A stretch of DNA of 32,155 bases, from positions 76,329 through 108,483 of the forward strand of contig NZ_JAENHM010000091.1 in assembly GCF_016595245.1 (NCBI RefSeq), written 5' to 3'. The position numbers and the translations under genes were made by a program. Under the pieces are notes generated by a model that was given only the letters and a program-made list of their open reading frames with translations, was not told the DNA's origin and ran no database searches. The stretch is from Azospirillum endophyticum (GTDB lineage: Bacteria > Pseudomonadota > Alphaproteobacteria > Azospirillales > Azospirillaceae). Below are positions 32,149 to 32,155 of the stretch, piece after piece (position 1 is the first letter of the stretch; every line of letters begins with the position of its first letter).

Positions 32149-32155
32149 ACCCGCG

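Overview
The window is high-GC DNA densely packed with protein genes. It resembles an alphaproteobacterium of the Rhodospirillales, most likely Azospirillum or a close relative. That is an inference from base composition, the fused indolepyruvate:ferredoxin oxidoreductase, the Bcs cellulose locus without BcsC, the HisKA_2-type kinase with a stand-alone receiver, and the CheB-CheR-PAS fusion. No rRNA, tRNA, CRISPR array, insertion sequence, integrase or phage gene is visible.

Layout. (1) 1-2930: a LysR regulator divergent from a 14-helix drug-efflux-type MFS transporter, then a 300-bp gap rich in hairpins. (2) 2931-4976: glutamine-dependent NAD synthetase on the minus strand. (3) 5356-13070: a signalling island on the plus strand. 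It holds a CheB-CheR-PAS fusion without a kinase, a translationally coupled PAS hybrid histidine kinase, a membrane CHASE3/HisKA_2 kinase and a single-domain response regulator. (4) 13139-15255: a minus-strand operon of AEC-family permease, OsmC-like peroxidase and nitroreductase. (5) 15603-23996: a tightly coupled cellulose operon bcsA-bcsB-bcsZ, then a periplasmic TPR protein and a lipoprotein. No BcsC outer-membrane pore gene is present, so the layout resembles the Agrobacterium/Rhizobium style (type III) Bcs locus. (6) 24012-29297: fused indolepyruvate:ferredoxin oxidoreductase and a GMC flavoenzyme, both minus strand. (7) 29426-32052: a LysR regulator divergent from a DsbA-like oxidoreductase and a Tat-exported metallo-beta-lactamase-fold protein whose main metal-binding motif is degenerate.

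How the parts may work together. The cellulose operon is self-contained for synthesis (BcsA), periplasmic guidance (BcsB), trimming (BcsZ) and probably export or assembly (TPR protein and lipoprotein). The PilZ domain of BcsA predicts c-di-GMP control, but no cyclase or phosphodiesterase lies here. The two kinase modules are separated by a strong hairpin and are probably separate transcription units.

The main non-coding observation is a 41-nt imperfect hairpin element. It occurs three times with identical length, each time at the stop codon of a gene (2603, 11024, 13073), and shows compensatory base changes in its arms. In the first copy it supplies the last eight codons and the stop of the MFS gene. 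A second notable signal is a perfect 11-bp inverted repeat abutting the start codon of the indolepyruvate oxidoreductase gene. It would bury that gene's ribosome binding site in a hairpin.
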